From Rhodobacteraceae bacterium DSL-40 (lineage in GTDB: Bacteria; Pseudomonadota; Alphaproteobacteria; Rhodobacterales; Rhodobacteraceae): 64,000 nucleotides of DNA. The position numbers were made by a program, and so were the translations under genes. The notes under the pieces are model-generated. The model was not told the origin of the DNA and did not search any database. It worked only from the letters and a program-made list of their open reading frames with translations. Below are positions 17,232 through 25,734 of this stretch, in pieces. The stretch's first letter is position 1. Every line of letters begins with the position of its first letter. The stretch is taken from the NCBI GenBank assembly GCA_003258405.1, contig QKPN01000009.1, positions 1-64,000 on the forward strand, given 5' to 3'.

Positions 17232-18734
17232 TCAATTCGTTACCAGACTGATCTCGCCCGGCCGCCATGTCTGGTCGAACCAGGTCTCCAAGGGGCCGTA
17301 GAGGCGCAGGATCATGAACCAGCCCTTGCCGGGGATGGTCTGGACCCAGTTGTTCTCCATGCCGTCTGGCGCCGCTGGCCCGAAGTAGACGTCGACGGAC
17401 CCGTCGTCGTTGACCTTGACGTCCTTGTTCTGGCTGCTGACGCTCGGGAACCGCTGATCGGTCTGCAGCATCGACCGGGTCTGGGTGTCGTAGACGATGG
17501 CCGACCAGAACCGCTTGGCCGGGATGTCCTTCGGCAGATGCAGCCTGTAGGTCTTGCCCCCGTCGAAGGGGTTGCCGTCGGCATCGAGCGCGGTCCAGGG
17601 ATATTGCGAACCTTCGCCCACCATCTTCTCGGCCATCGCGGGCGTGACGCCGGTGGCGAGGAAGTAGAAGAACGCAGCGCCGTCCAGATTGGCGACGCCC
17701 GGCGACACTTCGAACTTGTAGCCGCCGAAGAACGGCTTGCGCCAGTTGCCGTCCGGATAGATGTAACCGTCCCGCTCACGCATCCGGTAGCCGAGGGCGC
17801 GGGCCGTCGTCGCCCCCACGTTCGCGGCGTCGGCAAGGATCTTCTTCATCCGCGCGTCCGGCGCGAAGGGCTTGCCCTTCTCGATGCCGAGCGAGGCGAA
17901 GAGGCCCAGCGTCGTCGGATCGGACCCGGTCGACGGTTCCTCCTGGATCGCCTCGTTCAGAAGTTCCCAGAACGAGTAGTCCTGCGGCGCGACGAAATTC
18001 GACGGCTCGCCCGAGAGGTTCACGTATTTCATCTCCGGAGGGCTGTCCGCCTCGCCGAGGCGATAGATCTTCAGCGTCTCCTTGACCTTCTCCACCCCCG
18101 GCTTGGGATCGCCCTCCGCGTTCAGGAAGGACCGGAACGGCATCCAGTTACCATAAGTGGTGGGGCGGACGACGAAATAACCGTCGGGCACGTCGCCGGT
18201 ATGGCCGGGTGGCAGGAGCAGGTACTTCCCGCCCTTGCCCTTGTCCGCGCCGGTGATGCCCACGTCGGCCACCCAGCGATACCACATGTCATCGATCAGC
18301 CCGAGCACGTCCGGCGGGGTCTCGACCACCAGCGGCCCGTCGGTCGTGTCGAGCCAGATGAAGCTGTAGACGACGTTGTCGTTGGCGGTCAGTTCGATGG
18401 TCTTTGAATCCACCAGGTCTTCCCAGATCACGTCGGTCGTGTTCAGGGGGCCGTATTCCTTCAGCGTATTCCGCATCGAGACCTGGTTCACGATGGGGAT
18501 GGCCAGCAGATAGGCCTGAAGCGCCCGCGACCGGTCGAGATTGTCGTAGATCTTGTCGGTCGACCAATCCGTCGGAACGCCGTCCTCCAGCCGCAGCAGG
18601 CCGATCGACGTCTCGAGGAGCTCAGGGCTCGCGACGCCTGGGGCTACATCCGTCGTCATCTTGTAGTTTTCGGCCGCTGCGGATGTCACGAGCAGCGCGA
18701 CAGCCGAGACGGCACCGAGAAATCTAACCTTCAT
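17232..18734 (-). CDS. Secreted DUF1254/DUF1214 protein (copy 2)
   Basis: A 500-aa paralogue of the protein at 13375. A signal peptide (MKVRFLGAVSAVALLVTSAAA) is followed by DUF1254, and DUF1214 ends with NNWVQTIPGKGWFMILRLYG and a TWRPGEISLV terminus. The shared blocks TPPDVLGLIDDMW, PFAPDARMKKIL and GSQYPWTALDADGNPFDGGK show the relationship, but the two have clearly diverged, so this is not a recent duplication. In-frame ATGs at 18740 and 18755 are alternative starts. The function is unknown. Confidence 0.85.
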   Translation of the reverse strand: MKVRFLGAVSAVALLVTSAAAENYKMTTDVAPGVASPELLETSIGLLRLEDGVPTDWSTDKIYDNLDRSRALQAYLLAIPIVNQVSMRNTLKEYGPLNTTDVIWEDLVDSKTIELTANDNVVYSFIWLDTTDGPLVVETPPDVLGLIDDMWYRWVADVGITGADKGKGGKYLLLPPGHTGDVPDGYFVVRPTTYGNWMPFRSFLNAEGDPKPGVEKVKETLKIYRLGEADSPPEMKYVNLSGEPSNFVAPQDYSFWELLNEAIQEEPSTGSDPTTLGLFASLGIEKGKPFAPDARMKKILADAANVGATTARALGYRMRERDGYIYPDGNWRKPFFGGYKFEVSPGVANLDGAAFFYFLATGVTPAMAEKMVGEGSQYPWTALDADGNPFDGGKTYRLHLPKDIPAKRFWSAIVYDTQTRSMLQTDQRFPSVSSQNKDVKVNDDGSVDVYFGPAAPDGMENNWVQTIPGKGWFMILRLYGPLETWFDQTWRPGEISLVTN

Positions 18735-19411
18735 GAGCATAGTCCCAGTCTCCATTTCTTGGGAGCCACGTCCGACGCTAGGCGGGATCGCGCTGGCGGA
18801 ACATGTGTCAGATCAAGCATTCGAACCGGCGATGCGCATCCGTTGGCAGCGAGCACGCCGGCTGCGGATTTCGAGGCCGGACGGGAGCGTCGCGACAGCG
18901 ACAGGGTGGAAATCTTCATGGGCAATCTCCCGAGTCTCTTTGGCAGTCTCCGGCCCGAATCCGAAGGCTCGCGCAGAACATACAGCCGTAGGCTTTGCGG
19001 CACTTGTTTCTGGGGGACATCCTTTGCAATGCGCGCACGTGCCGCACCTCTCCAGCCTCGGGCCACCGTTCTCGCCCGGTTGCCACCGCTGCTGCGCCCT
19101 TGACGCGCGCGTCGGAGGGCAGGGCGATCGACCCGGACGATCGGTCTCCGGGCGCCCATGTGTCCCAAACCGGGATGTTTGCCCGGCTTGACCGCGCCGC
19201 GGGAGGCTCCGGTCGGCGCCGCTTCCCGCCCGTTGCCGGCCAGCCGCTCGCCGCGCTCGCTCCGGCTGGGCCGCTCCTGTGGAATGCGTGCAGGGGCTTG
19301 GGGGGGCGCCATGGATCAGGACGGTGTCCATCCCGGTTTCCACACGCGACACCCTGCACGCGCCATGACGGGCCCGGTTCCGCGGATCAAGTTTTCCTGA
19401 ACGGCAATTGG
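18735..19411. other. Intergenic stretch with no recognisable gene
   Basis: About 680 bp between the second DUF1254 gene and the fasciclin promoter. Open frames exist on both strands but are short, Arg/Pro/Ser-rich and match nothing I recognise, as expected by chance in high-GC DNA. Confidence 0.5.
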
Positions 19412-19438
19412 TGATCCGATGGTCACCAGCCTCCGTAA
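19412..19438 (+). promoter_or_regulatory. Sigma-E (RpoE/ChrR type) promoter for the fasciclin gene
   Basis: TGATCC at 19412-19417, 18 bases, then TAA at 19436. The form is the same as at the three other sites near rpoE. TGATC(C/T) is the -35 element known for Rhodobacter RpoE. The predicted start is near 19445, 60 bp before the fasciclin ATG. Confidence 0.65.
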
Positions 19439-19506
19439 CCTGATGGAAGGGCAGCGGACGACCGCCCTTTTCATAAGACCTCGGATTGAAACAAGGGAGA
19501 ATTGAA

Positions 19507-19992
19507 ATGTTGCGCAAGGTCATGATGGCGACGGCAGCGTCGGTCCTGATGGCGGGCTCGGCCCTCGCTCAGGACGCATCCACCGATATCGTCGATACGG
19601 CTGTGGCGGCCGGCGATTTCTCGACGCTGGTTGCCGCCGTTGAGGCGGCCGGGCTGGTGGAGACCCTGAAGGGCGACGGCCCGTTTACTGTCTTTGCGCC
19701 GACGGATGAGGCCTTCGCCGCGCTTCCCGAAGGCACGGTCGACACGCTGTTGATGCCCGAGAACAAGGATCAGCTGGTGTCTATCCTGACCTATCACGTT
19801 GTCCCGGGGGCGGTCATGTCCTCGGACCTGACCGAGGGCATGAGTGCAGCCACCGTTCAGGGCGCCGATGTCACGTTTTCGCTGGACGGCGGGCCCAAGG
19901 TCAATGACGCCAATATCACCGGCCCCGACATCGCGGCGTCGAACGGTGTCATCCACGTCATCGACAAGGTGATCATGCCTCCGGCAAACTGA
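19507..19992 (+). CDS. Secreted fasciclin (FAS1) domain protein
   Basis: A 161-aa exported protein made of a signal peptide ending ALAQ and one FAS1 domain. The H1 motif region is [19 protein letters not shown], followed by YHVVPGAV, and the H2 end is [19 protein letters not shown]1 proteins act in adhesion or at the cell surface; relatives are often stress-induced in alphaproteobacteria. AGGGAGA lies about 8 bp before the ATG at 19507. The upstream TGATCC-N18-TAA promoter places it in the singlet-oxygen regulon, which is an inference. Confidence 0.9.
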   Translation: MLRKVMMATAASVLMAGSALAQDASTDIVDTAVAAGDFSTLVAAVEAAGLVETLKGDGPFTVFAPTDEAFAALPEGTVDTLLMPENKDQLVSILTYHVVPGAVMSSDLTEGMSAATVQGADVTFSLDGGPKVNDANITGPDIAASNGVIHVIDKVIMPPAN

Positions 19993-20017
19993 TCGCGGCC
20001 GGGCGACCACGGCCAAA

Positions 20018-20040
20018 GCCCCGGGCATCAAGCCCGGGGC
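20018..20040 (+). terminator. Hairpin between fasciclin and tspO genes
   Basis: GCCCCGGGC at 20018-20026 and GCCCGGGGC at 20032-20040 form a perfect 9-bp stem with a 5-base loop between two convergent genes. It has no long T run, so it is probably a bidirectional terminator of moderate strength. Confidence 0.6.
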
Positions 20041-20064
20041 CTTCCGGGCGGGATGCGGCCGGGT

Positions 20065-20778
20065 TCAGACCGCTTTCTTCCGCGCGGACAGTACGAAGTT
20101 CATGCCAACAAGCACCGCGATTCCCAGCACGCACAGGCCGACGATCAACCGATCCCCCGCAACGACATTGGCGGCGATCACCCCGATCAGCGCCCAGACC
20201 ACCCCGGCGCGATAGGTCCAGACGCGCGGCCGGGCCGCCGCAACCGCGACCGAGACAACCATCACCAGCAATATCAGCAGGATTGCCGCAACGCGCGGCG
20301 GCAGGATCCCGTACCCCGTGAGAACCACCGAAACGGCTACACCAGAGGCCGCCGTGAGCCAGCCGGCATAGAGGCCAAGAGACCCCCATTCCCGCCAGCC
20401 GCTCCCCACGCGGTACATGGCCAGCACAGCTCCCGCCGCCATGGGCAGGATCATGGCCGTCGCCAGCACCGGAGAATTCATCGCGGCATCGATCCAGAAG
20501 ACGCCGATGAACAGGCTGAGGCCAAGGGGCCATAGCGTGTGCTTCCATGCCGGCATCGTCGCGGGCCGCCACAGCGCCCAGGCCGCGGAGGCGATCAGGC
20601 CGATATAGATCACCCCCCAGATCGAAAACGCCCAGCCCGCAGGCTGGGCGGGCCAGCGGTCGACCTGTACCGGGAAGCTCTCGGGATAGAAGCCACCAAA
20701 GCCGTTTGACAGGAACGGTGATACGGCAAAGGCGATCGTCAGCGCCAGAATAGCCAGACGGGCGGATCGGTCATTCAT
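20065..20778 (-). CDS. TspO/MBR-related tryptophan-rich membrane protein
   Basis: A 237-aa integral membrane protein with about seven hydrophobic helices. The aromatic-rich block PAGWAFSIWGVIYIGL resembles the start of the TspO/tryptophan-rich sensory protein fold, although the chain is longer than the 160-aa TspO of Rhodobacter. Possible ligands are tetrapyrroles. It lies downstream of the CFA methyltransferase operon on the same strand, separated by a photolyase relic, and may once have been cotranscribed with it. Confidence 0.72.
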   Translation of the reverse strand: MNDRSARLAILALTIAFAVSPFLSNGFGGFYPESFPVQVDRWPAQPAGWAFSIWGVIYIGLIASAAWALWRPATMPAWKHTLWPLGLSLFIGVFWIDAAMNSPVLATAMILPMAAGAVLAMYRVGSGWREWGSLGLYAGWLTAASGVAVSVVLTGYGILPPRVAAILLILLVMVVSVAVAAARPRVWTYRAGVVWALIGVIAANVVAGDRLIVGLCVLGIAVLVGMNFVLSARKKAV

Positions 20779-20842
20779 CTCAAGATATCCATTGTCGTGA
20801 TGTGGGCGTGTTCAGGTGCAGCAAAGGCGCGCGTCTGACCTC

Positions 20843-21101
20843 TCAGAAGGACCGGATGTTCTCAACCCCTGCCTGCGCCTCTGTGCTGGGGCTGCAGGCG
20901 AACCCGTCCAGCCATCGCCGGCAACAATCTCCATCCGGGTCGCAACCTTCCGCGAGAAGCTCCGGGATGAAGAGGTCGAAACAGATCGCCCGCGCCCCGC
21001 AACGCGCGACCGCCGCGAAACTTCACGTCCCGCATGGCCGGCGCGGGATTGCCGCACTGCGGGAAATCGCGCGTCAGCCACAGGGTGCTGGGCGCCGCCA
21101 T
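20843..21101 (-). pseudogene. Relic of a deoxyribodipyrimidine photolyase gene
   Basis: The ATG at 21101 directly follows the CFA gene stop (TGAATG). The first frame reads STLWLTRDFPQCGNPAP, which resembles photolyase N-termini such as ILWLRRDLRL-DNPAL. A different frame then reads FIPELLAEGCDPDGDCCRRW, matching the photolyase C-terminal block -FDPDGDYVRRWLPEL. Some 400 residues are missing between them and the frame changes, so this looks like the two ends of phr joined by a large deletion. A photolyase gene is a known member of the Rhodobacter RpoE regulon, which fits the operon position. The assignment rests on two short matches. Confidence 0.45.
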
Positions 21102-22268
21102 TCAGGCGGCCTCACCGAGATGCGCCAGTTCCACCTGCACCACATCGCAGCGCCCGGTGGCAAAGGCCGCGGCGCAGCCGTCGAGGTAGAACTGCCAGCC
21201 GCGCAGGAAAGCCTCTCCATGGCCCAGCCGGGCGATGCGCTCGCGCTCTGCATGCATCCGTTCGGACCAGATACGGCAGGTGCGGGCGTAATCCTGCCCG
21301 AAGGCATGGCTGCCCACCACCCGCAGCCCGGCCTTCTGCGCCTGATGCGCGATCGCCGCGTCACAGGGCAGCATTCCGCCCGGAAACACATGCTGGCGGA
21401 TGAAATCCGAGCGGCGGCGATAGACCGAGAATTCGGCATCAGGCACCGTGATCGCCTGCAACACCGCCCGTCCACCCGGCGCCAGCCGGGACTTGAGGGT
21501 GGCGAAATAGGCGGGCCAGTAGCGTTCGCCCACGGCCTCGACCATCTCGATGGAGACAATATTGTCGAAACGCCCGGTGACATCCCGGTAGTCCTGCAGC
21601 CGCACCTCGGCGCGACCGTCAAGGCGGGCATCGGCATAGCCCTTCTGCGAGGGCGACAGGGTGATGGCGGTCACGCGATGACCACGCTCGGCTGCGGCCT
21701 CGGCAAAGCCGCCCCAGCCGCAGCCGATTTCCAGCAGGCTTTCGCCCTGAGACAGCCTCGACAGGATGCGCTGGTTCTTGCGCGCCTGGGCGCGTTCCAG
21801 ATCGTCGCCGGGGGCGAACAGGGCCGAGGAATAGGTCATGCCCGGATCGAGCCAGAGGTGGTAGAATTCGTTGCCGACATCGTAATGGCTCCGGATGTTG
21901 CGCGCCGCTCCACGCCGGCTGTTCATCCGCACCAGCCGGTCCACGAGCCGCATCCGCCAGGCCTGCAACCGCCCCGGCTCGCCCCAGCCGGCAAACCTGC
22001 CAAGGTTGCGCAAGGCAATGGACAGCACGCCTTCCAGCGTCTCGCTGTGCCAGTCCCCGGCAATCCAGGCCTCGCCAAGACCGACGTCGCCCCGCAGCGC
22101 AAGGCGTTGCAACAGACGCCAGTCACGGATCTGGAGGTCGACCTGCGGGCCATGCTGGCCAAAGCTGTGCCGCGTTCCTTCCGGCGTTGTCAGGAGGAGC
22201 CGACCCCCAGCGATGCCTTCCAGGGCGGAGAAGAAGCGGGGTCGAAGCGTGGCTGTCGCGAGGCTCAT
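21102..22268 (-). CDS. Cyclopropane-fatty-acid-synthase-type SAM methyltransferase
   Basis: A 388-aa enzyme that transfers a methyl or methylene group from S-adenosylmethionine to unsaturated acyl chains of membrane phospholipids. The SAM-binding loop is LLEIGCGWGGFAE, preceded by the family block HYDVGNEFYHLWLDPGMTYS; the later IEMVEAVGERYWPAYF and RRRSDFIRQHVFPGG are also typical. It overlaps the DUF1365 gene by 4 bp. This gene trio resembles sigma-E-linked loci that Rhodobacter studies connect with cyclopropane, methylated or furan fatty acids, which scavenge singlet oxygen. I cannot tell which product is made here. Confidence 0.88.
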   Translation of the reverse strand: MSLATATLRPRFFSALEGIAGGRLLLTTPEGTRHSFGQHGPQVDLQIRDWRLLQRLALRGDVGLGEAWIAGDWHSETLEGVLSIALRNLGRFAGWGEPGRLQAWRMRLVDRLVRMNSRRGAARNIRSHYDVGNEFYHLWLDPGMTYSSALFAPGDDLERAQARKNQRILSRLSQGESLLEIGCGWGGFAEAAAERGHRVTAITLSPSQKGYADARLDGRAEVRLQDYRDVTGRFDNIVSIEMVEAVGERYWPAYFATLKSRLAPGGRAVLQAITVPDAEFSVYRRRSDFIRQHVFPGGMLPCDAAIAHQAQKAGLRVVGSHAFGQDYARTCRIWSERMHAERERIARLGHGEAFLRGWQFYLDGCAAAFATGRCDVVQVELAHLGEAA

Positions 22269-23044
22269 AGGCTGATTTCCTGATCGGGTGGGGCGGGAGG
22301 ACGACGATAGGACGCGCCCTTGAGCTTGAGCCGCAGCGCATGCCAGTAGATCTGCGCGATCACCCGCAGCGCGCCACCGGGACGGCGAAATGCACTGGAG
22401 AAGATCTCCTGGCGGGTCAGCGGCAACAGGGCGCCGCTCATCGCAGTGTCTATGCCGTCCGCACCATGGCTATGGCCGATGCGGATGGCGATACGCTCGG
22501 CGCTGAGGGCAAAGCTGAAACGGTATTCGCCCGCCACGTCCTGGTAGGGCGAGACGTGAAAGACCTTCTGCGCGGTCAGCCGGCTTTCGGCCGTGATGGG
22601 CTTCAGATCCTGGCGGGCCAGCAGATAGCTGTGACGCTCCCCGAAGGTGTTGTTGACCTCGGCAATCACGGCGATCAGCGCATCGCCCTCGAGGATGAGC
22701 CAGAAACTGACCGGATTGAACCAGAATCCCATGAAACGGGGCTGCGTCAGCAGCGCCAGCACGCGCCCTGGCCGAGGCTCGATGCCCGCCGTGGCAAATT
22801 GCGCCCAAGCCCATGCGGCCCCCAGGCCCGCGCCACGCGGGCCGCCGTGGTCGGCATCGTGAAAGGCGATCAGGCTGAAGCGATTATGCCCCATCAGCCG
22901 GGGCGGGCGAAAGGTCTCGGGGGCCAGCAGCACATGATCGGCATGGGTGGCAAAGGCGTGCCGCAGGTCACCGCGCCGGGCATGGGTGATCCGTGCCCGC
23001 ATCGCCAGCACCTCGCCACGCGCCAGCCGCGACGCCAGTGTCAT
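22265..23044 (-). CDS. DUF1365 family protein
   Basis: A 259-aa protein of the DUF1365 family, which almost always travels with a FAD amine-oxidase-like gene and a CFA synthase gene, as here. Signature segments are TQPRFMGFWFNPVSFWLI and the middle block VHNTFGE-like EVNNTFGERHSYLL, followed by FHVSPYQDVAGEYRF. It overlaps its neighbours by 4 bp on each side, so translation is coupled. The role is in modified fatty acid synthesis by association; no catalytic residues are established. Confidence 0.87.
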   Translation of the reverse strand: MTLASRLARGEVLAMRARITHARRGDLRHAFATHADHVLLAPETFRPPRLMGHNRFSLIAFHDADHGGPRGAGLGAAWAWAQFATAGIEPRPGRVLALLTQPRFMGFWFNPVSFWLILEGDALIAVIAEVNNTFGERHSYLLARQDLKPITAESRLTAQKVFHVSPYQDVAGEYRFSFALSAERIAIRIGHSHGADGIDTAMSGALLPLTRQEIFSSAFRRPGGALRVIAQIYWHALRLKLKGASYRRPPAPPDQEISL

Positions 23045-24324
23045 GGCAGCACCTGCATGGGCAGGAGGCGCCGCGCGATGCGCACGGCACTGGCAAATCC
23101 GTCCTCATGGAAACCGTTGCGCAGCCAGGCTCCGGCAAACCAGGTGTTGCGATTGCCCTGCATCGCCCCGATCCGCGCTTGCGCGTCCAGCGCCGCCTGA
23201 TCGAAGACCGGATGGCGGAACGTCACCTCGTCATAGACGAGCCTTGGATCTATCCGCTCGCCGGGGTTCAGGCTGACGAAAAGCGGATCGGCCTCGGGGA
23301 TGTTCTGGAGCCGGTTCATCCAGTAGCTCACGCCGACGCCCGCTCCCCCCGCATCGCCGCGGCTGACCCAGGAACTCCAGCAGCGGCGGCGGCGGGGCAT
23401 CACGGATGCATCGGCATGCAGGACCGTGCGGTTCGGCTGAAACCGGATCGCCGAGAGGGCGGCATGCTCTTCGCCATCGGCATCGGCGAGCAGTGCCAGC
23501 GCCTGATCGGCATGCGTGGCAAGGATGACCTGGTCGAACACTTCGCCTTCGGCCCCCTCGGCACGCAGGGTGACGCCGCCGTCCCGGCGCGTGATCGCCC
23601 GCACCCCTGTAGCCGGCCGCAGATCGACCCCGGACCGGACAAGGGCTGCCACCAAACGCTCGACATAGGCCATCGACCCGCCGTCGACCGTCCACCACTG
23701 GTGATGCTGAGCCCGTGACATAAGCCCGTGGTTGCGCATGAAGCGTACCAGCGCGAGCGCCGGAAACGCGCCGATGTCCTGGTCTGGTGTCGACCAGATC
23801 GCGCCGCAAAAGGGATAGAGGTAATGGTCCCGAAACCTTGCCCCGAGCCGCATCGCCTCGATCAGGTCCGCAATCGTCAGGCCGGGTGCAGCCGCGACCT
23901 GGGCTTCGGCCCCGTCGTTGAAGCGCAGGATATCGAGGATCATGCGGTGGAACCGCGGGTCGATGAGGTTGCGCCGCTGCCCGAACAGCGCATCTGCGGA
24001 CCGCAGCGCATATTCCACCCGCCCGCCCTCGAGCGAGACGCCGAAGCTCATGTCGCTCCTGGTCACCGGCACGTCGAGATCGCGGAACATCGCCGTCAGA
24101 TGCGGGTAATTCACATAATTGAAGACGATGAAGCCGGTATCAACCGGCTGGTCGCCGTTCTTTCCGGCAATGACGGTGCGGGCGTGCCCGCCAAGCCGGG
24201 GCGAGGCCTCGTACAAGGTCACCTGGTGCTGGCGGGACAACAGCCTCGCGGCGGCCAGACCGGAGATTCCGCCGCCGACAATGGCAACTCTCTGAGGGGC
24301 ACCTTTGAGCTGATCGAAGGGCAT
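23041..24324 (-). CDS. FAD-dependent oxidoreductase (amine oxidase/desaturase-like)
   Basis: A 427-aa flavoprotein with an N-terminal dinucleotide-binding motif VAIVGGGISGLAAARLL and the NAD(P)-binding_8/amine-oxidase fold. The gene heads the operon FAD protein-DUF1365-CFA methyltransferase. Homologues in Rhodobacter are sigma-E targets implicated in furan or modified fatty acid synthesis, perhaps as an acyl desaturase. The ATG at 24324 follows GGAG by about 8 bp and lies downstream of a TGATCC-N18-TAG promoter. The longer frame to 24378 would start inside that promoter and is rejected. Confidence 0.87.
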   Translation of the reverse strand: MPFDQLKGAPQRVAIVGGGISGLAAARLLSRQHQVTLYEASPRLGGHARTVIAGKNGDQPVDTGFIVFNYVNYPHLTAMFRDLDVPVTRSDMSFGVSLEGGRVEYALRSADALFGQRRNLIDPRFHRMILDILRFNDGAEAQVAAAPGLTIADLIEAMRLGARFRDHYLYPFCGAIWSTPDQDIGAFPALALVRFMRNHGLMSRAQHHQWWTVDGGSMAYVERLVAALVRSGVDLRPATGVRAITRRDGGVTLRAEGAEGEVFDQVILATHADQALALLADADGEEHAALSAIRFQPNRTVLHADASVMPRRRRCWSSWVSRGDAGGAGVGVSYWMNRLQNIPEADPLFVSLNPGERIDPRLVYDEVTFRHPVFDQAALDAQARIGAMQGNRNTWFAGAWLRNGFHEDGFASAVRIARRLLPMQVLP

Positions 24325-24350
24325 GAATTCTCCACGCTTGTTGTCAGTTC

Positions 24351-24377
24351 CTACGCAGGTCTGCCGCCTCTGGATCA
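24351..24377 (-). promoter_or_regulatory. Sigma-E promoter for the FAD/DUF1365/CFA operon
   Basis: On the minus strand TGATCC (24377-24372) is followed by 18 bases and TAG (24353-24351). The spacing equals that of the divergent rpoE promoter 28 bp away. The start codon is at 24324. Confidence 0.7.
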
Positions 24378-24405
24378 TTCACGGCGAAATATTTTCCACC
24401 CACAG

Positions 24406-24432
24406 TGATCCGCCGGGCAGGTCACGACGTAG
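24406..24432 (+). promoter_or_regulatory. Sigma-E autoregulatory promoter of rpoE-chrR
   Basis: TGATCC at 24406-24411, an 18-base spacer, then TAG at 24430-24432. It matches the Rhodobacter RpoE-dependent rpoE promoter. The predicted transcript start is near 24438, which leaves about 100 bp before the ATG at 24539 and argues against starts further upstream. Confidence 0.72.
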
Positions 24433-24538
24433 CTCGGTTATGGACACCTCGATTGCGCTCGTCGGGCAACAGCCCCATAAAAAGCCGATGCCGCCGGCCG
24501 CGCCAGTGGGCCCTGGCTGGATGGGAGGGCCGCGACTG

Positions 24539-25102
24539 ATGACTGAGCCGGTGCCAGAGGCGCTGTCCGAGTTGACCCGCGACCTGCTTGAGGTCCGCGA
24601 CCGCCGGAACCGCGAAGCGTTCGGCCGGCTTTTCGACCATTTCGCGCCCCGGCTGAAGGCGATGATGCTGCGCGGCGGACTGCGGGATGGGACCGCTGAG
24701 GATGTCGTGCAGGACGTGATGCTGGCGGTCTGGCACAAGGCCTGGCAGTTCGATCCGCACCGCGCCGATGCCGCAGGCTGGGTCTATGCCATCGCCCGCA
24801 ACCGCCGCATCGATATGGCCCGCCGCCGTCCTCTCGCGCAACCCGAGGAAATGCCCGAGCTCGAAAGCCTCGAACCCGACGCGGCGCAGATCCTCGCGCT
24901 CCGGCAGGAGGCCGGACATCTTGCCGAGGCGCTGTCTCGTCTTGCACCCGATCAGGCCGAAGCGCTCCGCGCCGCCTATTTTGACGACCTCCCCCACAGC
25001 CGCATCAGCGAGATGACGGGTCTGCCCCTGGGCACGATCAAGTCCCGCATCCGCCTCGGCCTTGACCGGCTGAGGCACGAGCTGAGGAAGATTGCCCCGT
25101 GA
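24539..25102 (+). CDS. rpoE: ECF sigma factor RpoE (singlet-oxygen response)
   Basis: A 187-aa ECF sigma factor. The sigma-2 region includes EDVVQDVMLAVWHKAWQFDP and the -10-binding helix GWVYAIARNRRIDMARR; the sigma-4 helix-turn-helix is SRISEMTGLPLGTIKSRIRL. The following gene encodes a ChrR-type zinc anti-sigma factor, so this is the Rhodobacter-type sigma-E released by singlet oxygen. The ATG at 24539 is preceded by GGGAGGGC; in-frame ATGs at 24440 and 24488 sit too close to the promoter. The stop overlaps the chrR GTG. Confidence 0.92.
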   Translation: MTEPVPEALSELTRDLLEVRDRRNREAFGRLFDHFAPRLKAMMLRGGLRDGTAEDVVQDVMLAVWHKAWQFDPHRADAAGWVYAIARNRRIDMARRRPLAQPEEMPELESLEPDAAQILALRQEAGHLAEALSRLAPDQAEALRAAYFDDLPHSRISEMTGLPLGTIKSRIRLGLDRLRHELRKIAP

Positions 25103-25731
25103 CCGAGATCAATCACCATATCCCCGACGACGTGCTCGACACCTATCGTGCGGGCACGCTGCCCCATGCCTTCGCGGTGGTTGTGGCCGCGCATCTGTCG
25201 CTCTGCGATGAGTGCCGGGCGCGGATCGAGGCGGCGGACATGATCGGCGGCGTGCTTTTGAACGGCGCTGAGGGCGTGGCGCTCCGCGCAGGCGCCCGGG
25301 ATCGGATGATGGCCGCCCTTGATGCACCGCCCCCGCCGCCGCTTCCGCGCGGATCCGGCGTTTTTCCCGCGCCCGTGATGGCGGAGCTTGGCGGGCAGCC
25401 GCCGAAATGGCGGATGCTGGGCGGGGGCATCCGTCAGCAGATCCTGTCGGCCGACCGCGAAGGGTCTCTTCGCCTGCTCTATATCCCGCCGGGGCGGGCG
25501 GTTCCCGAACACGGGCACCGTGGGATGGAACTGACGCTGGTGCTCCAAGGCAGCTTTTCCGACAGCGAAGGCGCCTTTCATCGGGGCGATGTCGAGGCCG
25601 CGCATGACGCGATCGACCATCAGCCCATCGCCGGCGCCGGTGCGCCCTGCATCTGCCTGGCCGCCACCGACGCGCCTCTGCGCTTCCATGCCCTGGTGCC
25701 GCGCCTTCTGCAGCCGATCTTCCGGATCTGA
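25099..25731 (+). CDS. chrR: Zinc-dependent anti-sigma factor ChrR
   Basis: A 210-aa cytoplasmic anti-sigma factor that binds RpoE until singlet oxygen or organic peroxide triggers release. The N-terminal ZAS domain has His6/His7, His32, Cys36 and Cys39 (AHLSLCDEC). The C-terminal cupin domain has His138, His140, Glu144 and His174, each shifted by three from the residues described in Rhodobacter ChrR, and Cys184/Cys186 match the Cys pair there. The GTG start at 25099 overlaps the rpoE stop (GTGA), giving coupled translation. Confidence 0.93.
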   Translation: MTEINHHIPDDVLDTYRAGTLPHAFAVVVAAHLSLCDECRARIEAADMIGGVLLNGAEGVALRAGARDRMMAALDAPPPPPLPRGSGVFPAPVMAELGGQPPKWRMLGGGIRQQILSADREGSLRLLYIPPGRAVPEHGHRGMELTLVLQGSFSDSEGAFHRGDVEAAHDAIDHQPIAGAGAPCICLAATDAPLRFHALVPRLLQPIFRI

Positions 25732-25734
25732 GAG

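Noticed and set aside
19384-19389. Minus-strand TGATCC near the fasciclin promoter as a divergent sigma-E site
   Set aside because: The base triplet 18 bp downstream is TGG, not TA, and no gene starts within reach on that strand.
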